From Bacteroidetes bacterium UKL13-3 (GTDB lineage: Bacteria > Bacteroidota > Bacteroidia > UKL13-3), in the NCBI GenBank assembly GCA_001602415.1, contig CP012155.1, positions 372,001-436,000 of the forward strand: 64,000 nt of DNA, written 5' to 3'. Shown piece after piece: positions 51,338-60,779 of this stretch (position 1 is its first letter; the number at the start of each line of letters is the position of its first letter). The translations under genes were made by a program, and so were the position numbers. The notes beneath the pieces are model-generated. The model searched no databases and had not been told where the DNA came from. It saw only the letters and a program-made list of their open reading frames with translations.

Positions 51338-52024
51338 TCAGCAGATTAATAGTAGCCTCGGTTCACCTGGTTTTTCAAGCGGTGCGCTGTGAATGCAAGG
51401 ATGTGTTGGGCAGTTAGGATAATCAACAGCAAGCTTCCATAGGTTACCTCTTCCTGCAGAAATGATAGTGGAATCTTGTGCTGCCTGATAATGTAGATCG
51501 AAAAAATGTTCACGCGCAAAAGCATCTAACACTTCATCCGATACACCGTATTCTTGTTGCAGTGCTCTACGTATATGAGGCAGGCGAATTTTTTGTTCGG
51601 CTTGTTCGTTGGGCAAAATATTACTTGGTTCACCATAGTAAGTACACAAAAAAGTATGGGTTGGCACAGGCGACCGATCAACATGAAATGAATACACATC
51701 GGTTGAAAAAAACGCGTTGGTTTCATCTCGCTCGTAGTGGGTAATCAGGTTAAGGGTAGGAGACGCTCCGGCCTGTTCCAACAAGTTCATATCGTTTAAT
51801 AAAATAGCACGTGCTTTTTCTCCTTCTTCGCTTATTGCTAATGCCGTTAGGTACTCCTTTTCGATGATGGTAATGTTGCTGATGGATTTGATGGAGTGAA
51901 CGATTTCTGCAAAATCACCAACGAGCTTCCGTTGCCAACATAGCGCATTTACGCTCTCCACAAATGGTGTAGAATCAAGTTCTTGAAAAGATGTGACGTA
52001 TAGGATTTGAGGATTGGTTTTCAT
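51338..52024 (-). CDS. unknown protein with HxD...H pattern (DUF1826-like / possible Fe(II) oxygenase fold)
   Basis: A 228-residue soluble protein. The helical N-terminal half is not recognised. The C-terminal half has FHVDRSPVPTHTFLCTYYGEP (His-x-Asp) and, about 90 residues later, CIHSAPLEKPGEPRLLLIC (His, then Arg). That His-x-Asp...His...Arg order is the facial triad and 2-oxoglutarate contact of Fe(II) dioxygenases. DUF1826 proteins have a similar layout. The gene is isolated and has its own stop before the FtcD terminator. Assignment is tentative; function unknown. Confidence 0.5.
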   Translation of the reverse strand: MKTNPQILYVTSFQELDSTPFVESVNALCWQRKLVGDFAEIVHSIKSISNITIIEKEYLTALAISEEGEKARAILLNDMNLLEQAGASPTLNLITHYERDETNAFFSTDVYSFHVDRSPVPTHTFLCTYYGEPSNILPNEQAEQKIRLPHIRRALQQEYGVSDEVLDAFAREHFFDLHYQAAQDSTIISAGRGNLWKLAVDYPNCPTHPCIHSAPLEKPGEPRLLLIC

Positions 52025-52118
52025 TCATAAAAACAGGCAGAGTATCACGTAAATGTAACTTACGTTCACTAATAGCTTGCACAAGTGTAGAAGAGTTTTT
52101 GAAGGATATAAATAAAAA

Positions 52119-52155
52119 GTGAAACAGCAGTTGTAACTCTCGATAACTGTTTCAC
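52119..52155 (-). terminator. intrinsic terminator of ftcD
   Basis: GTGAAACAG (52119-52127) pairs with CTGTTTCAC (52147-52155). On the minus strand it is followed by a U-run (As at 52114-52118). It starts nine bases after the ftcD stop. Confidence 0.65.
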
Positions 52156-52164
52156 CTATGTATG

Positions 52165-53856
52165 TTAAGCAATAGCTGCTTCTACTTTTGCAATCAACTC
52201 ATCTGCGCGGTGGTGATTGCTTTGTAAAATATGTTTGGCCTCATCTATAATCTTGGTTGCGTATGCTGTGTCTTTTAATGATTTGGCATTAACCAATACA
52301 TTAAAGTAAGCACCCCGCACAGCAGTCTTTGCACACAACACACCTACACCTGCATCTGTAATCGAATTTTGATTTCCTTTTTCAATCATCGCTGCCAGCA
52401 TGTCCAAACTTTCGAACGAGAGTTTCATTGTTCTCAACGGAACTTCACAGGCATATTTTGTAGCATCCTCGATGGCTTGTGTACGTGTTTGTTTTTCGGC
52501 ATCTGTACCCTTTGGTAATCCAAATGCATTCATAATAGCATTGAACGCAGCAGTATCATCATCCACAATTTTTAACAATTCAGCTTGAATGTATTGCCCT
52601 TTTTCGGCCCAATCGCTGAAGTAAACTGTTTGATCTTCCCAACCACGTTTCCCTGCTGATAAGTTGGCTACCATATTACCCAAGGCTACACCCATTGCCC
52701 CAACATACGCACTAATAGATCCGCCACCTGGTGCAGGACTTTCACTGGCTGTTTCGTTTGCAAACTCGCGCAAGTTCATGCGAATCAATTTTTCGTTTGC
52801 AGCATTGCGAAGTTTATATTCAATAATTTTTTGTTGCGGATCAAATGGTCCAAGTTCATCTAAACCAAGCGATTTTACAGCTATATGTATCAACTCTTCT
52901 TCGCTTACACCAACTGAGCGTTTTTGCTTGCGCAAGAAATATTGACCTGCATCCAACAATGCGCTCAACGGAATTAGGCCTACTAATTCTGAGCCCGTAA
53001 CACGCACTCCTCTGCTTTCGGCACTCTTGCATACTTCATCAAAAGCTGTATGTACCGAAGTGATTTTATAATTGGTGAGGTTCATTGAGATTTGGGCGAT
53101 ATTATATTCTTCAATAAACCAACCAATAGCTTTTACGGCTTTCAGTGCGCCAGGAATCCGTATATCATTTCCATCTCCATCTTTGAGTACTTTACCTGTT
53201 ATTAGATTTCCTTCACGTTTCACACGTCCAGCTTCACGTACATCAAATGCAATAGAGTTAGCTAAACGCACGGATTTAGTATTGAGGTTTACGTTATACG
53301 CAATTAAAAAATCGCGGGCTCCAATCACAGTGGCTCCTGCTATCACATTCATCACTGCTGCTCCAAAATCAGGTTTCCATTCAGGTTTGGTAATCTTATC
53401 AAAAAATCCTTCATACTCACCACCACGAATGATGGAAAGGTTGTTACGATCTTTATTGTGTTGAGCATATTCGTATAAATACACAGGAATATTTAATTCT
53501 TCACCTACGCGTTTTCCTAGCTTTTTTGCGTATGCAGCTGTTTCCTCCATGGTAATTCCACTAACCGGAATAAGAGGACAAACATCTGTGGCTCCCATCC
53601 GAGGGTGTTCACCTTTATGTTTGCTCATATCAATTAATTCCCCAGCTTTTTTAATAGCGCGGTAGGCTGCTTCAATTACTGCATCGGGGTGTCCTACAAA
53701 AGTAACAACCGTTCTGTTGGTGGCTTTACCAGGATCAACATCCAATAACATAACGCCTTCAACAGCTTCAATTTCGCTTGTAATTTGTTTAATGATATTG
53801 AGGTTATTTCCTTCACTAAAATTGGGAACACATTCTATAAGCGAGTCTTTGTTCAT
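52165..53856 (-). CDS. ftcD: bifunctional glutamate formimidoyltransferase / formimidotetrahydrofolate cyclodeaminase
   Basis: A 563-residue protein starting at MNKDSLIECVPNFSEGNN; an in-frame Met at 53889 is less conserved. The formimidoyltransferase domain (1-330) shows IECVPNFSEG, GHPRMGATDVCPL (printed as EHPRMGATDVCPLIPV) and the His in it. The cyclodeaminase domain (about 345-560) starts with NETASESPAPGGGSISAYVGAMG, in two adjacent parts. It transfers the formimino group from formiminoglutamate to tetrahydrofolate and deaminates it, the end of histidine breakdown. No other hut gene is in the window. Confidence 0.95.
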   Translation of the reverse strand: MNKDSLIECVPNFSEGNNLNIIKQITSEIEAVEGVMLLDVDPGKATNRTVVTFVGHPDAVIEAAYRAIKKAGELIDMSKHKGEHPRMGATDVCPLIPVSGITMEETAAYAKKLGKRVGEELNIPVYLYEYAQHNKDRNNLSIIRGGEYEGFFDKITKPEWKPDFGAAVMNVIAGATVIGARDFLIAYNVNLNTKSVRLANSIAFDVREAGRVKREGNLITGKVLKDGDGNDIRIPGALKAVKAIGWFIEEYNIAQISMNLTNYKITSVHTAFDEVCKSAESRGVRVTGSELVGLIPLSALLDAGQYFLRKQKRSVGVSEEELIHIAVKSLGLDELGPFDPQQKIIEYKLRNAANEKLIRMNLREFANETASESPAPGGGSISAYVGAMGVALGNMVANLSAGKRGWEDQTVYFSDWAEKGQYIQAELLKIVDDDTAAFNAIMNAFGLPKGTDAEKQTRTQAIEDATKYACEVPLRTMKLSFESLDMLAAMIEKGNQNSITDAGVGVLCAKTAVRGAYFNVLVNAKSLKDTAYATKIIDEAKHILQSNHHRADELIAKVEAAIA

Positions 53857-53910
53857 GATATGATTATTTAAGAGGTTGCGAAAGTACAAAAAAATATAAA
53901 TGTCTAAGGT

Positions 53911-54580
53911 TTATTGTCGAATCGGATAACTGTTGATTGAAAGTGCGGGCAGATTCCCTTTAGGGCAGAGGCGCGTTTGGCAAATTGTCGAATTGGTTTA
54001 TTGTCGAATCGGATACCTGTTGATTGAAAGTGCGGGCAGATTCCCTTTAGGGCAGGGGCGCGTTTGGCAAATTGTCGAATTGGTTTATTGAGGAATCGGA
54101 TAACTGTTGATTGAAAGTGCGGGCGGATTCCCTTTAGGGCAGGGGCGCGTTTGGCAAATTGTCGAATTGGTTTATTGTCGAATCGGATAACTGTTGATTG
54201 AAAGTGCGGGCAGATTCCCTTTAGGGCAGAGGCGCGTTTGGCAAATTGTCGAATTGGTTTATTGTCGAATCGGATAACTGTTGATTGAAAGTGCGGGCAG
54301 ATTCCCTTTAGGGCAGAGGCGCGTTTGGCAAATTGTCGAATTGGTTTATTGTCGAATCGGATAACTGTTGATTGAAAGTGCGGGCGGATTCCCTTTAGGG
54401 CAGGGGCGCGTTTGGCAAATTGTCGAATTGGTTTATTGTCGAATCGGATAACTGTTGATTGAAAGTGCGGGCAGATTCCCTTTAGGGCACGGCCGCGTTT
54501 GGCAAATTGTCGAATTGGTTTATTGAGGAATTGAATAACTGTAGAAAGTGTTTGCGGATTCCCTTTAGGGCATTAGTAAT
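53911..54580 (+). repeat. tandem array of 87-bp repeats (seven full copies plus one partial)
   Basis: Unit starts (TTATTGTCGAATCGG or TTATTGAGGAATCGG) are at 53911, 53998, 54085, 54172, 54259, 54346, 54433 and 54520, exactly 87 bp apart. The eighth is degenerate and ends near 54580. Each unit holds CAAATTGTCGAATTGG and the GC-rich CCCTTTAGGG palindrome. Differences are single bases (for example CAGAGG/CAGGGG, CAGATT/CGGATT). All reading frames contain stops, so it is not coding. There are no unique spacers, so it is not CRISPR. Confidence 0.93.
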
Positions 54581-54610
54581 TTGGGCGTTAAGGATTGAAC
54601 TACCTCTACC

Positions 54611-54658
54611 AAAAAAAGCCCGAAACACTCCATTTTTATGTGGAGCATTTCGGGCTTT
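54611..54658 (-). terminator. intrinsic terminator of the giant T9SS cargo gene
   Basis: AAAGCCCGAAA (54615-54625) and TTTCGGGCTTT (54648-54658) pair perfectly, with an inner CTCCA/TGGAG stem. On the minus strand seven Us follow. It lies 23 bases after the stop. Confidence 0.88.
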
Positions 54659-54681
54659 AAGTTAAGTGTTGGATGTTTATT

Positions 54682-57600
54682 TTATTGTTTTACCAATTTG
54701 TGAGTGGTTAACTGTCCATTAACACTTAGTTGAACCATATATACACCTTTAGTTAATTGCGAAAGTTGTGCGGTTTCAATGGTGTTCATGCCGGTTGTGA
54801 GCGTTTGGGTTAATTCAACAACTCTTTTACCTGTAATATCCATTACCAATATTTTAGCAGTTGATATTACTTTACTGTCAATAGTAAATGTAAGTTCATT
54901 GTTAAACGGATTTGGATACAATGCAGTTATTGTTTCTTCATCAGTATTAGCATTTACACTCACAACTTGACTAATGGTTTCTTCTCCACTAAAGTCTGTT
55001 TGAACCAAACGATAGTATAGGGTTTTGGCATTAGCGTTTGCAAAAGCATTGGCATCTGAGAGTGAGTAGGTGCTTGTTTGAGTGCTATTACCTTTTCCTT
55101 CTACATAGCTTACCTTTTCAAATACTTTTCCATCAATCGAACGCTCAACAATAAAGCCCGCGTTGTCTGTTTCACTTGCAGTAACCCAAGTTAATTCAAC
55201 GTCTGCGTTATTACGTTTTCCGTTGAAGTAAATTAGTTTCACTGGCAGAGGATTACTGTTAGCTCCAATTGCAAGTTGTCTTGCGAAAAAGGCTGGTGTG
55301 GATTGTCCAAATGTTACCGATTGTAATGCAAAACTAGCGGCAGTAGCACCAGTATTTAATGCTGTCCACGCTCCGTTTGCACCATTCGCTCTGTTAAATA
55401 GTAACAAATCGCTAGTGTTTACTGTTGATGTTAGGTTTCCTGCTCCTAGTTCAAATATTAAGTTGGCACTTGTAAAAGTACCCGATCCATAACGATATGC
55501 AATCCAAGAATTAGGATGAACAGCAGTTACTCCTCCTGGCAATGTTACAGGACTTGTTCCCAAAGGTGCTCCTGATATTTTATGAACATAAACAGAATCG
55601 AAACCGGTGAATCCAGTATAGTTGATTGTTAATCCGGTTCCTGTAAATATTTTTGGACCATCTAATGCTACAACTTGAATATCTGTAACAGGATTTAAAA
55701 CAAGAGGGTAGGTAGCTGCAATCCAAGTTGGCCAAGCACCTGCCGTTAGGTTTACAGTATTGCAATTGCCAGAAGCATCAACAGATAGAGCGCCAGCGCC
55801 TTCATCGAATCGGAAGTAAGCCAATAAATTAGCACTAAAAGCATTAGGAGTTCGCTTGTGCATATTACTGCGAATGCTATGCACATCGAGTACCGAATTC
55901 CAAATTTGCAATTCATCTATCTCACCAACAAAACGTTCGTTGTTATAATTCTGACCAATTTTTAGTGTGACTAAATTAGGAGCGATAGTTCCTGTGTGGG
56001 CTACTGTTCCTTCTAAATTACCATTAATATACACACTCATTACTGCACCATCATAGGTTGCAGCAATATGAGTATATGTTCCTGCAGGTAAAGGGTTGGC
56101 TGAAACAACGGCATTTGCTCCGGCTGATGTTGTCAAGGTAAACACTAGATTATTAGCAGCATTTAACCAAAGAGCATATTGGCCTTTTATGATTGAACTA
56201 TCTTTTGATATAATAGTTCTGTTGCCTGTTCCAGCTGCATTTCTATTAATCCAAGCTTGCATGGAAATGGTGTTTCCACTTAGGTTGATAGTGCTGAGAT
56301 TGGTAACTTCTGCTGATGTTGTTCCGCTAAAACTGAGTGCAGTTCCTGCATTTGCAGCGGTTGTATTTACAACGATGAATGTATGGTAAAATGTATCGTT
56401 CAACGGATCAGAATCAGCAGTTAGTGTCGAGAATATTTTAGCCGTATACGTTCCTGCTGCAGTTGGCGTAAACACTGGAGTAAAAGTTACCGAAGTGATA
56501 TCGTTCGGACTGAGGGAAGCAATACTACCAGATCCACTGTAGCTTGCAGGACCTGTAACGATATAGCTAACATTCACACCCGTTAATGTAGTTGTTCCTG
56601 TATTTTTAAATGTAGCAACCGGGGCTGCAGCAGAGCCTCCAGCAATTATTGCTGCACATGGAGCTGAACTAGCTGTGGCAGACAAATCGGAAGTTACGTT
56701 TAAGATACGAATATTGTCAATATCAACAAATGCATTGTTGGTTGTTCCAAACCAATCAAACTGGATTTTAACACGAACATTTTGCCCAACGTATGCTGAA
56801 AGTGGAATCTCCATGGTGGTAAATCTAGTTGAAGGAACATGCGCAGTTCCAACAACGGTTGATACTCTCGTAAATGTTTCACCACAATCTGTTGAAACCA
56901 AAATATTCATACTATCAACATTGGTTAAAACGGTAGCACCTCCGCCTGTGAAGTTGGTAATTCGGTAGTCAAATCTTAAAAGTGTATTGGCAGTAACACC
57001 CGCAATGCGAGGTGATATCAAATATGCATTGGCATTAAATGGTGTTGCGTTGGCTAAATTAACTCTAGCCGCATTGGTGTTGCTTACCCCAACATTTGCT
57101 GTTATAGCAAATCGATTGGTTGTAATTTCTGCGGGTAATGTGGTTGCAGCATTGAATGTTTGTGTGTATGGTGCTGAAAATGGCAAGGTAACAATTCGAG
57201 TTGTGTTCGGAAGTGTATCATTCACTTTGTTATTATCAACGGCTAACTGACACCATGCTTTGATAAGATAATTTCCCTGTACACCCATGTTATATGATGA
57301 TGTTAACGCAACCGAGACGGTATCATCGGAAGCAAGTGTTCCAGATGTAACAGAGATTGGCCCAAAGTTAGACGTAACATTTGCCGGATTTGTTATTGTT
57401 CCGAATACTTGTAAAGGTGTGATTCCGAAATTTTGAGATAATAATCCGAGATTTTGAACAGTTACCCTCACTGCTCGTGAAGTTGAAGTATCAGCACAAC
57501 CTGCTTGGGGAGCTAATATCCCTATAACACCTAAGTCGTCATTAATTTTAAGGCGAGGCTCAATCATGAAGCGGAACTGATTGGCATCATTTACAGCAAA

Positions 57601-59862
57601 ATCATTCCATGCCAATGTTTGATAACCGACACCTTGTCTGAAATAGAACGTAGTATTCCTAATCGGATTTTCATTTTGATAGGCAAATCCAATATTGTTA
57701 GAGGATGTTTGTCTTACACCAACATAAAAAGAACCGCTGATTGGAATAGATGGTAATGATAAATTGAAGATACCATTAATTGTGTTTTGTGTGGATGAAA
57801 CATACAAAGGATTGCGCGATGGACCGTTTGTGCCGCCCGAATCAGGATAAATAACGATTTGAAAAGGCCAAGGTCCTGTAAAATTAGGATTGGTGAAGTT
57901 TACATTTACCTGATTGATAAAATTCGGAACAGGAGTGGAGAATTTAGCAACAATCTCGCCATCAGGGTTTGTTCCAATATTGCCAAATTGATTGACAAAC
58001 GGTCGAGTATAGCTTAATGCATTAAGGGTATTTTCGCGTACCCAAATAAATGTATCATTGGCTGCAAGCTGGTCTGGTGCAGGAAATACCCATAGTGTAT
58101 CAAAACCTAATATGGTTGGAGTATACGGAGGCAAATTAATGGTGGCTTGTGCGCCAGATGCGATGTTAACCAATACTGAGCCAATTAAACCATTGAGGGA
58201 ACTGTGAAGATAAACTGGAACATTCACTGCCGCTGATGTTCCAACATTTCTGATTACGGCTCTTGCTGTATCTATAGTACCAGTTGGTATTTTACCAAAA
58301 GTGTATGTGATAACGGTTTGCAAGTCGTTGTTAGTAATTAATGATGCTGGACCCTCAAATGCGCCTTTAAAAGGCCTTGTTACGTTTCTTGTAGTTCCGT
58401 ATATATCTGTGGTTACCGTTGAAGGTGTACCTACAAGTTTTGCACCAGTATTGTTTATTCCAGTAACCGATAAATCTGCTAAATTGTTATTCACAAAATC
58501 GAGTATGCCAAAGGTTGAATTTTGTTCATTTGGAAAAGAGGCTGTTCTATATGCCGTTAGATTGTTTTGATAATTACCATTGGCAATAGCAATAAATACT
58601 GGACCATGTAAATTATTAAAGTCTGTAATGTTTGTTCCAACAGTTGGGGTGCTATTCCAATAGGCAATATGCGGGTTTGCTGCTCCTGTTCGTGTATTGA
58701 TACAAATATTGTTTGTGAAAGTATAGGAGGTAGTTGTAGCGCTATTACTTTTTACGAAAGTAACAGATGCTGGATTTCCTGTTGTTCCGGCACCACTGCC
58801 TCCTAACCTAAATGTATTGTGCCTGCCAACAAAAGTAATATTACCTGCTCCCTGAAATTGCATTGCTCGTGCAAATGTTAATCCAGCATTTGTAGCAAGC
58901 AGCGAAATATTGTTGTTTGTCATGGTAACTGTAGGATTAACGGCTAAACCTGCTGTTGTTGGGTTTAAAAACAGGCCATAAAATTGTGCTACACTACCTG
59001 TTTGTAAATTGAAGATATTATTTCGGGTAATGGTAAAACTTCCACCGCTAACATTCGGGTTGAGGTTCACACCAATAACATTCCAACCTGCAAAAGATGC
59101 GGTATGCGAAATAGTATTTGAATCAAGAATGAGTGTTTTGATTGCATTAGCAATAATTCCTGACCCTTGGTTGTTCGTTAGCAAATTATTTGTAATAGAT
59201 ATACTATCCATAAAATTAGCTAAAGTACCAGTCATGTTAATGCCTTGTACGCCTCCAACAATATTACAATTGGAAATGCTGATTCTATTGTTTCCAACTG
59301 AAGAAACGGATGTGCTTAAACTGATGTTAACCGAAGCCGCTGTTGCCATTGTGGTGCTTAAGGTTGAATTAATATAACATATTGTTGTACTAAATACGCC
59401 ATTAATCATTCGTATTGAGCAGGAACTTACGTTTGCATTCGGATTCGTATGTAAAAAACTAAGCAATCTCTGACTTCCTACTCCTAAAGGTCTTCCGTCA
59501 ATGGTCACATTTCCAGCACCATTTAAGTAAATCAAGGAACGACCGCTTACAGAAGTAGCTATTACTTTCGCCACTGTTGCAGTATCTGCTGGTCGTATGA
59601 GAACTGATGTGTAACTAGAGAGTCCGCCTGTTCCACTTGCATCTAATCTACAAGAGTCTGTCTCCGTAGTATTAGCATGGACTCGAATATCAATTGCACC
59701 TTGATGCGTTCCATTGTTAATGGCATCAAAGGCTGCTTTTAAGGTGGCGTAACTGCTCGAAAGTGTTCCAGCAGTGGCATCTACAGTAATCTGGGCATGG
59801 ATATATCCTGCCCACAAGGTAAATGCAAATAGTAAAACGAAGTTTTTGTAGTGTTTTTTCAT
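54682..59862 (-). CDS. giant secreted multidomain protein with type IX sorting domain
   Basis: A 1,726-residue protein. Signal peptide 1-24 (FVLLFAFTLWAGYIHAQ). Residues about 90-500 look like a right-handed beta-helix (repeated NN.., VTIDGR, ISNCNIVGG). A region near 505-720 has a CARDB-like start and a beta-sandwich. A choice-of-anchor-like jelly roll lies at about 895-1055 and a CARDB-like domain at about 1075-1165. A LamG domain spans about 1170-1335 (ISMQAWINRN to IDELQIWNSVLD). A FnIII-like SETDNAGFIVERSIDGKVF precedes the C-terminal T9SS type A domain (YPNPFNNELTF to GVYMVQLSVNGQ, about 1642-1726). It is probably an adhesin or glycan-binding surface protein. Confidence 0.9.
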   Translation of the reverse strand: MKKHYKNFVLLFAFTLWAGYIHAQITVDATAGTLSSSYATLKAAFDAINNGTHQGAIDIRVHANTTETDSCRLDASGTGGLSSYTSVLIRPADTATVAKVIATSVSGRSLIYLNGAGNVTIDGRPLGVGSQRLLSFLHTNPNANVSSCSIRMINGVFSTTICYINSTLSTTMATAASVNISLSTSVSSVGNNRISISNCNIVGGVQGINMTGTLANFMDSISITNNLLTNNQGSGIIANAIKTLILDSNTISHTASFAGWNVIGVNLNPNVSGGSFTITRNNIFNLQTGSVAQFYGLFLNPTTAGLAVNPTVTMTNNNISLLATNAGLTFARAMQFQGAGNITFVGRHNTFRLGGSGAGTTGNPASVTFVKSNSATTTSYTFTNNICINTRTGAANPHIAYWNSTPTVGTNITDFNNLHGPVFIAIANGNYQNNLTAYRTASFPNEQNSTFGILDFVNNNLADLSVTGINNTGAKLVGTPSTVTTDIYGTTRNVTRPFKGAFEGPASLITNNDLQTVITYTFGKIPTGTIDTARAVIRNVGTSAAVNVPVYLHSSLNGLIGSVLVNIASGAQATINLPPYTPTILGFDTLWVFPAPDQLAANDTFIWVRENTLNALSYTRPFVNQFGNIGTNPDGEIVAKFSTPVPNFINQVNVNFTNPNFTGPWPFQIVIYPDSGGTNGPSRNPLYVSSTQNTINGIFNLSLPSIPISGSFYVGVRQTSSNNIGFAYQNENPIRNTTFYFRQGVGYQTLAWNDFAVNDANQFRFMIEPRLKINDDLGVIGILAPQAGCADTSTSRAVRVTVQNLGLLSQNFGITPLQVFGTITNPANVTSNFGPISVTSGTLASDDTVSVALTSSYNMGVQGNYLIKAWCQLAVDNNKVNDTLPNTTRIVTLPFSAPYTQTFNAATTLPAEITTNRFAITANVGVSNTNAARVNLANATPFNANAYLISPRIAGVTANTLLRFDYRITNFTGGGATVLTNVDSMNILVSTDCGETFTRVSTVVGTAHVPSTRFTTMEIPLSAYVGQNVRVKIQFDWFGTTNNAFVDIDNIRILNVTSDLSATASSAPCAAIIAGGSAAAPVATFKNTGTTTLTGVNVSYIVTGPASYSGSGSIASLSPNDITSVTFTPVFTPTAAGTYTAKIFSTLTADSDPLNDTFYHTFIVVNTTAANAGTALSFSGTTSAEVTNLSTINLSGNTISMQAWINRNAAGTGNRTIISKDSSIIKGQYALWLNAANNLVFTLTTSAGANAVVSANPLPAGTYTHIAATYDGAVMSVYINGNLEGTVAHTGTIAPNLVTLKIGQNYNNERFVGEIDELQIWNSVLDVHSIRSNMHKRTPNAFSANLLAYFRFDEGAGALSVDASGNCNTVNLTAGAWPTWIAATYPLVLNPVTDIQVVALDGPKIFTGTGLTINYTGFTGFDSVYVHKISGAPLGTSPVTLPGGVTAVHPNSWIAYRYGSGTFTSANLIFELGAGNLTSTVNTSDLLLFNRANGANGAWTALNTGATAASFALQSVTFGQSTPAFFARQLAIGANSNPLPVKLIYFNGKRNNADVELTWVTASETDNAGFIVERSIDGKVFEKVSYVEGKGNSTQTSTYSLSDANAFANANAKTLYYRLVQTDFSGEETISQVVSVNANTDEETITALYPNPFNNELTFTIDSKVISTAKILVMDITGKRVVELTQTLTTGMNTIETAQLSQLTKGVYMVQLSVNGQLTTHKLVKQ

Positions 59863-59884
59863 ATTATTTTCGTTTAATAAAAAT

Positions 59885-59916
59885 CTAAGTTATAACTAAA
59901 AAATGACAAATGTCAA
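59885..59916 (-). promoter_or_regulatory. promoter and operator-like palindrome of the giant cargo gene
   Basis: On the minus strand TTG (59914-59916) lies 21 bp before TAACTTAG (59885-59892), one mismatch from TAnnTTTG. The -33 box overlaps the palindrome TGACAAATGTCA (59904-59915). The gene's ATG is at 59862. Confidence 0.45.
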
Positions 59917-60024
59917 GTTTTTATTTTTCCGAAGATAAAATTGGTTCCTTAAAAGGGGCTTGTACATAGGGAAAACAGCATAATATCTAGTTTAAATAGG
60001 ATTTGATACGCATACTAAATATAT

Positions 60025-60057
60025 ATGGTATAACTTTGCCGCGCGTTCGTATACCAT
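60025..60057 (+). promoter_or_regulatory. promoter and operator-like palindrome spanning the start codon of the caspase-like gene
   Basis: TAACTTTG (60031-60038) is an exact TAnnTTTG box. A perfect inverted repeat ATGGTATA (60025-60032) / TATACCAT (60050-60057) begins over the -7 box and ends over the ATG at 60056. A protein bound there would block both transcription and the start; alternatively it is a hairpin in the nearly leaderless mRNA. Confidence 0.5.
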
Positions 60058-60625
60058 GCATTTTTCAAAAACATATAACAAAGAAGTATTTTGCCTCGAA
60101 GGTGATTGGAACAAAAATCTAAAGCACCAAACCAGTGTGCAGGAAGTGCTTACGTTTTTAAAAAAGAACCGTAATATTGATTATATTCACAGGCATTGTG
60201 GTACGCGCGAAAATATTGCCTATTACTTAAAACAATGGCAACTTAAACGCTATAAAGATTATAGTATTTTGTATATAGCATTTCATGGTAAACCAAACCA
60301 AATTTTAGTAGGCAAAGAAATTGTTACCTTGGATGAACTTGCCGAAATGTTGGGACCCAATTGCCATAACAAAATTATTCATTTTGGAACGTGCCATACC
60401 CTTAATACCGATTTAAGACATATTAAACGTTTTTTACGCAAAACAAATGCTTTGTGTGTGTGTGGTTTTGGCAAGGAAATAAAGTTTGTTGAGGGATGCG
60501 TGTTTGATATTTTATTAATTGATATGCTTCAAGAGTTTCGTAACCTAAACAGCGTACAATTGTATGTTAAACAATATTATAAATCTCTTGCCGAAAAACT
60601 GGAGTTTAAATTAATACACTTGTAA
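60056..60625 (+). CDS. small caspase/CHAT-like protein (DUF6642-like)
   Basis: A 189-residue protein. The pattern is that of a caspase-fold hydrolase: a strand then His77-Gly78 in ILYIAFHGKPN, and Cys113 in KIIHFGTCHTL, with ALCVCGFGKEIKFVEGC as the next strand and loop. A helical N-terminus (SVQEVLTFLKKNRNIDYIH) precedes it. Length and motifs resemble the DUF6642 proteins as I recall them; I cannot confirm this. It is monocistronic, with a palindrome over the promoter and start codon. Next to it are Fic and unknown ORF fragments. It may be a peptidase in a stress or defence response; this is inference. Confidence 0.6.
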   Translation: MHFSKTYNKEVFCLEGDWNKNLKHQTSVQEVLTFLKKNRNIDYIHRHCGTRENIAYYLKQWQLKRYKDYSILYIAFHGKPNQILVGKEIVTLDELAEMLGPNCHNKIIHFGTCHTLNTDLRHIKRFLRKTNALCVCGFGKEIKFVEGCVFDILLIDMLQEFRNLNSVQLYVKQYYKSLAEKLEFKLIHL

Positions 60626-60636
60626 TTAAGTGTAGC

Positions 60637-60771
60637 TTAGTTAGCGCACACGCTTACGCGTAGTAAGATTTTTTTTACTACATCTTCAGTTGTAAACAAA
60701 ATATTTTCTTCCTTGTAGGCATCTATTTTGCCTCGCCTTGCCAAGTAAGCAAACAATTTATTGAAACTCAT
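60637..60771 (-). CDS. 44-residue ORF of unknown status
   Basis: MSFNKLFAYLARRGKIDAYK is followed by EENILFTTEDVVKKILLRVSV and a short end. It lies eight bases behind the Fic fragment on the same strand and converges with the caspase-like gene. It has a mixed helical composition and no recognised family. It might be what remains of the C-terminal half of a fused gene. Confidence 0.25.
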   Translation of the reverse strand: MSFNKLFAYLARRGKIDAYKEENILFTTEDVVKKILLRVSVCAN

Positions 60772-60779
60772 TGCTCTAT

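Noticed and set aside
53911-54580. CRISPR-like regular repeats
   Set aside because: The units are direct head-to-tail copies of 87 bp with no unique spacers and no cas genes.
56096-59377. Several open frames on the + strand inside the giant cargo gene
   Set aside because: They are shadows of a low-complexity Thr/Asn/Val-rich coding sequence on the other strand.
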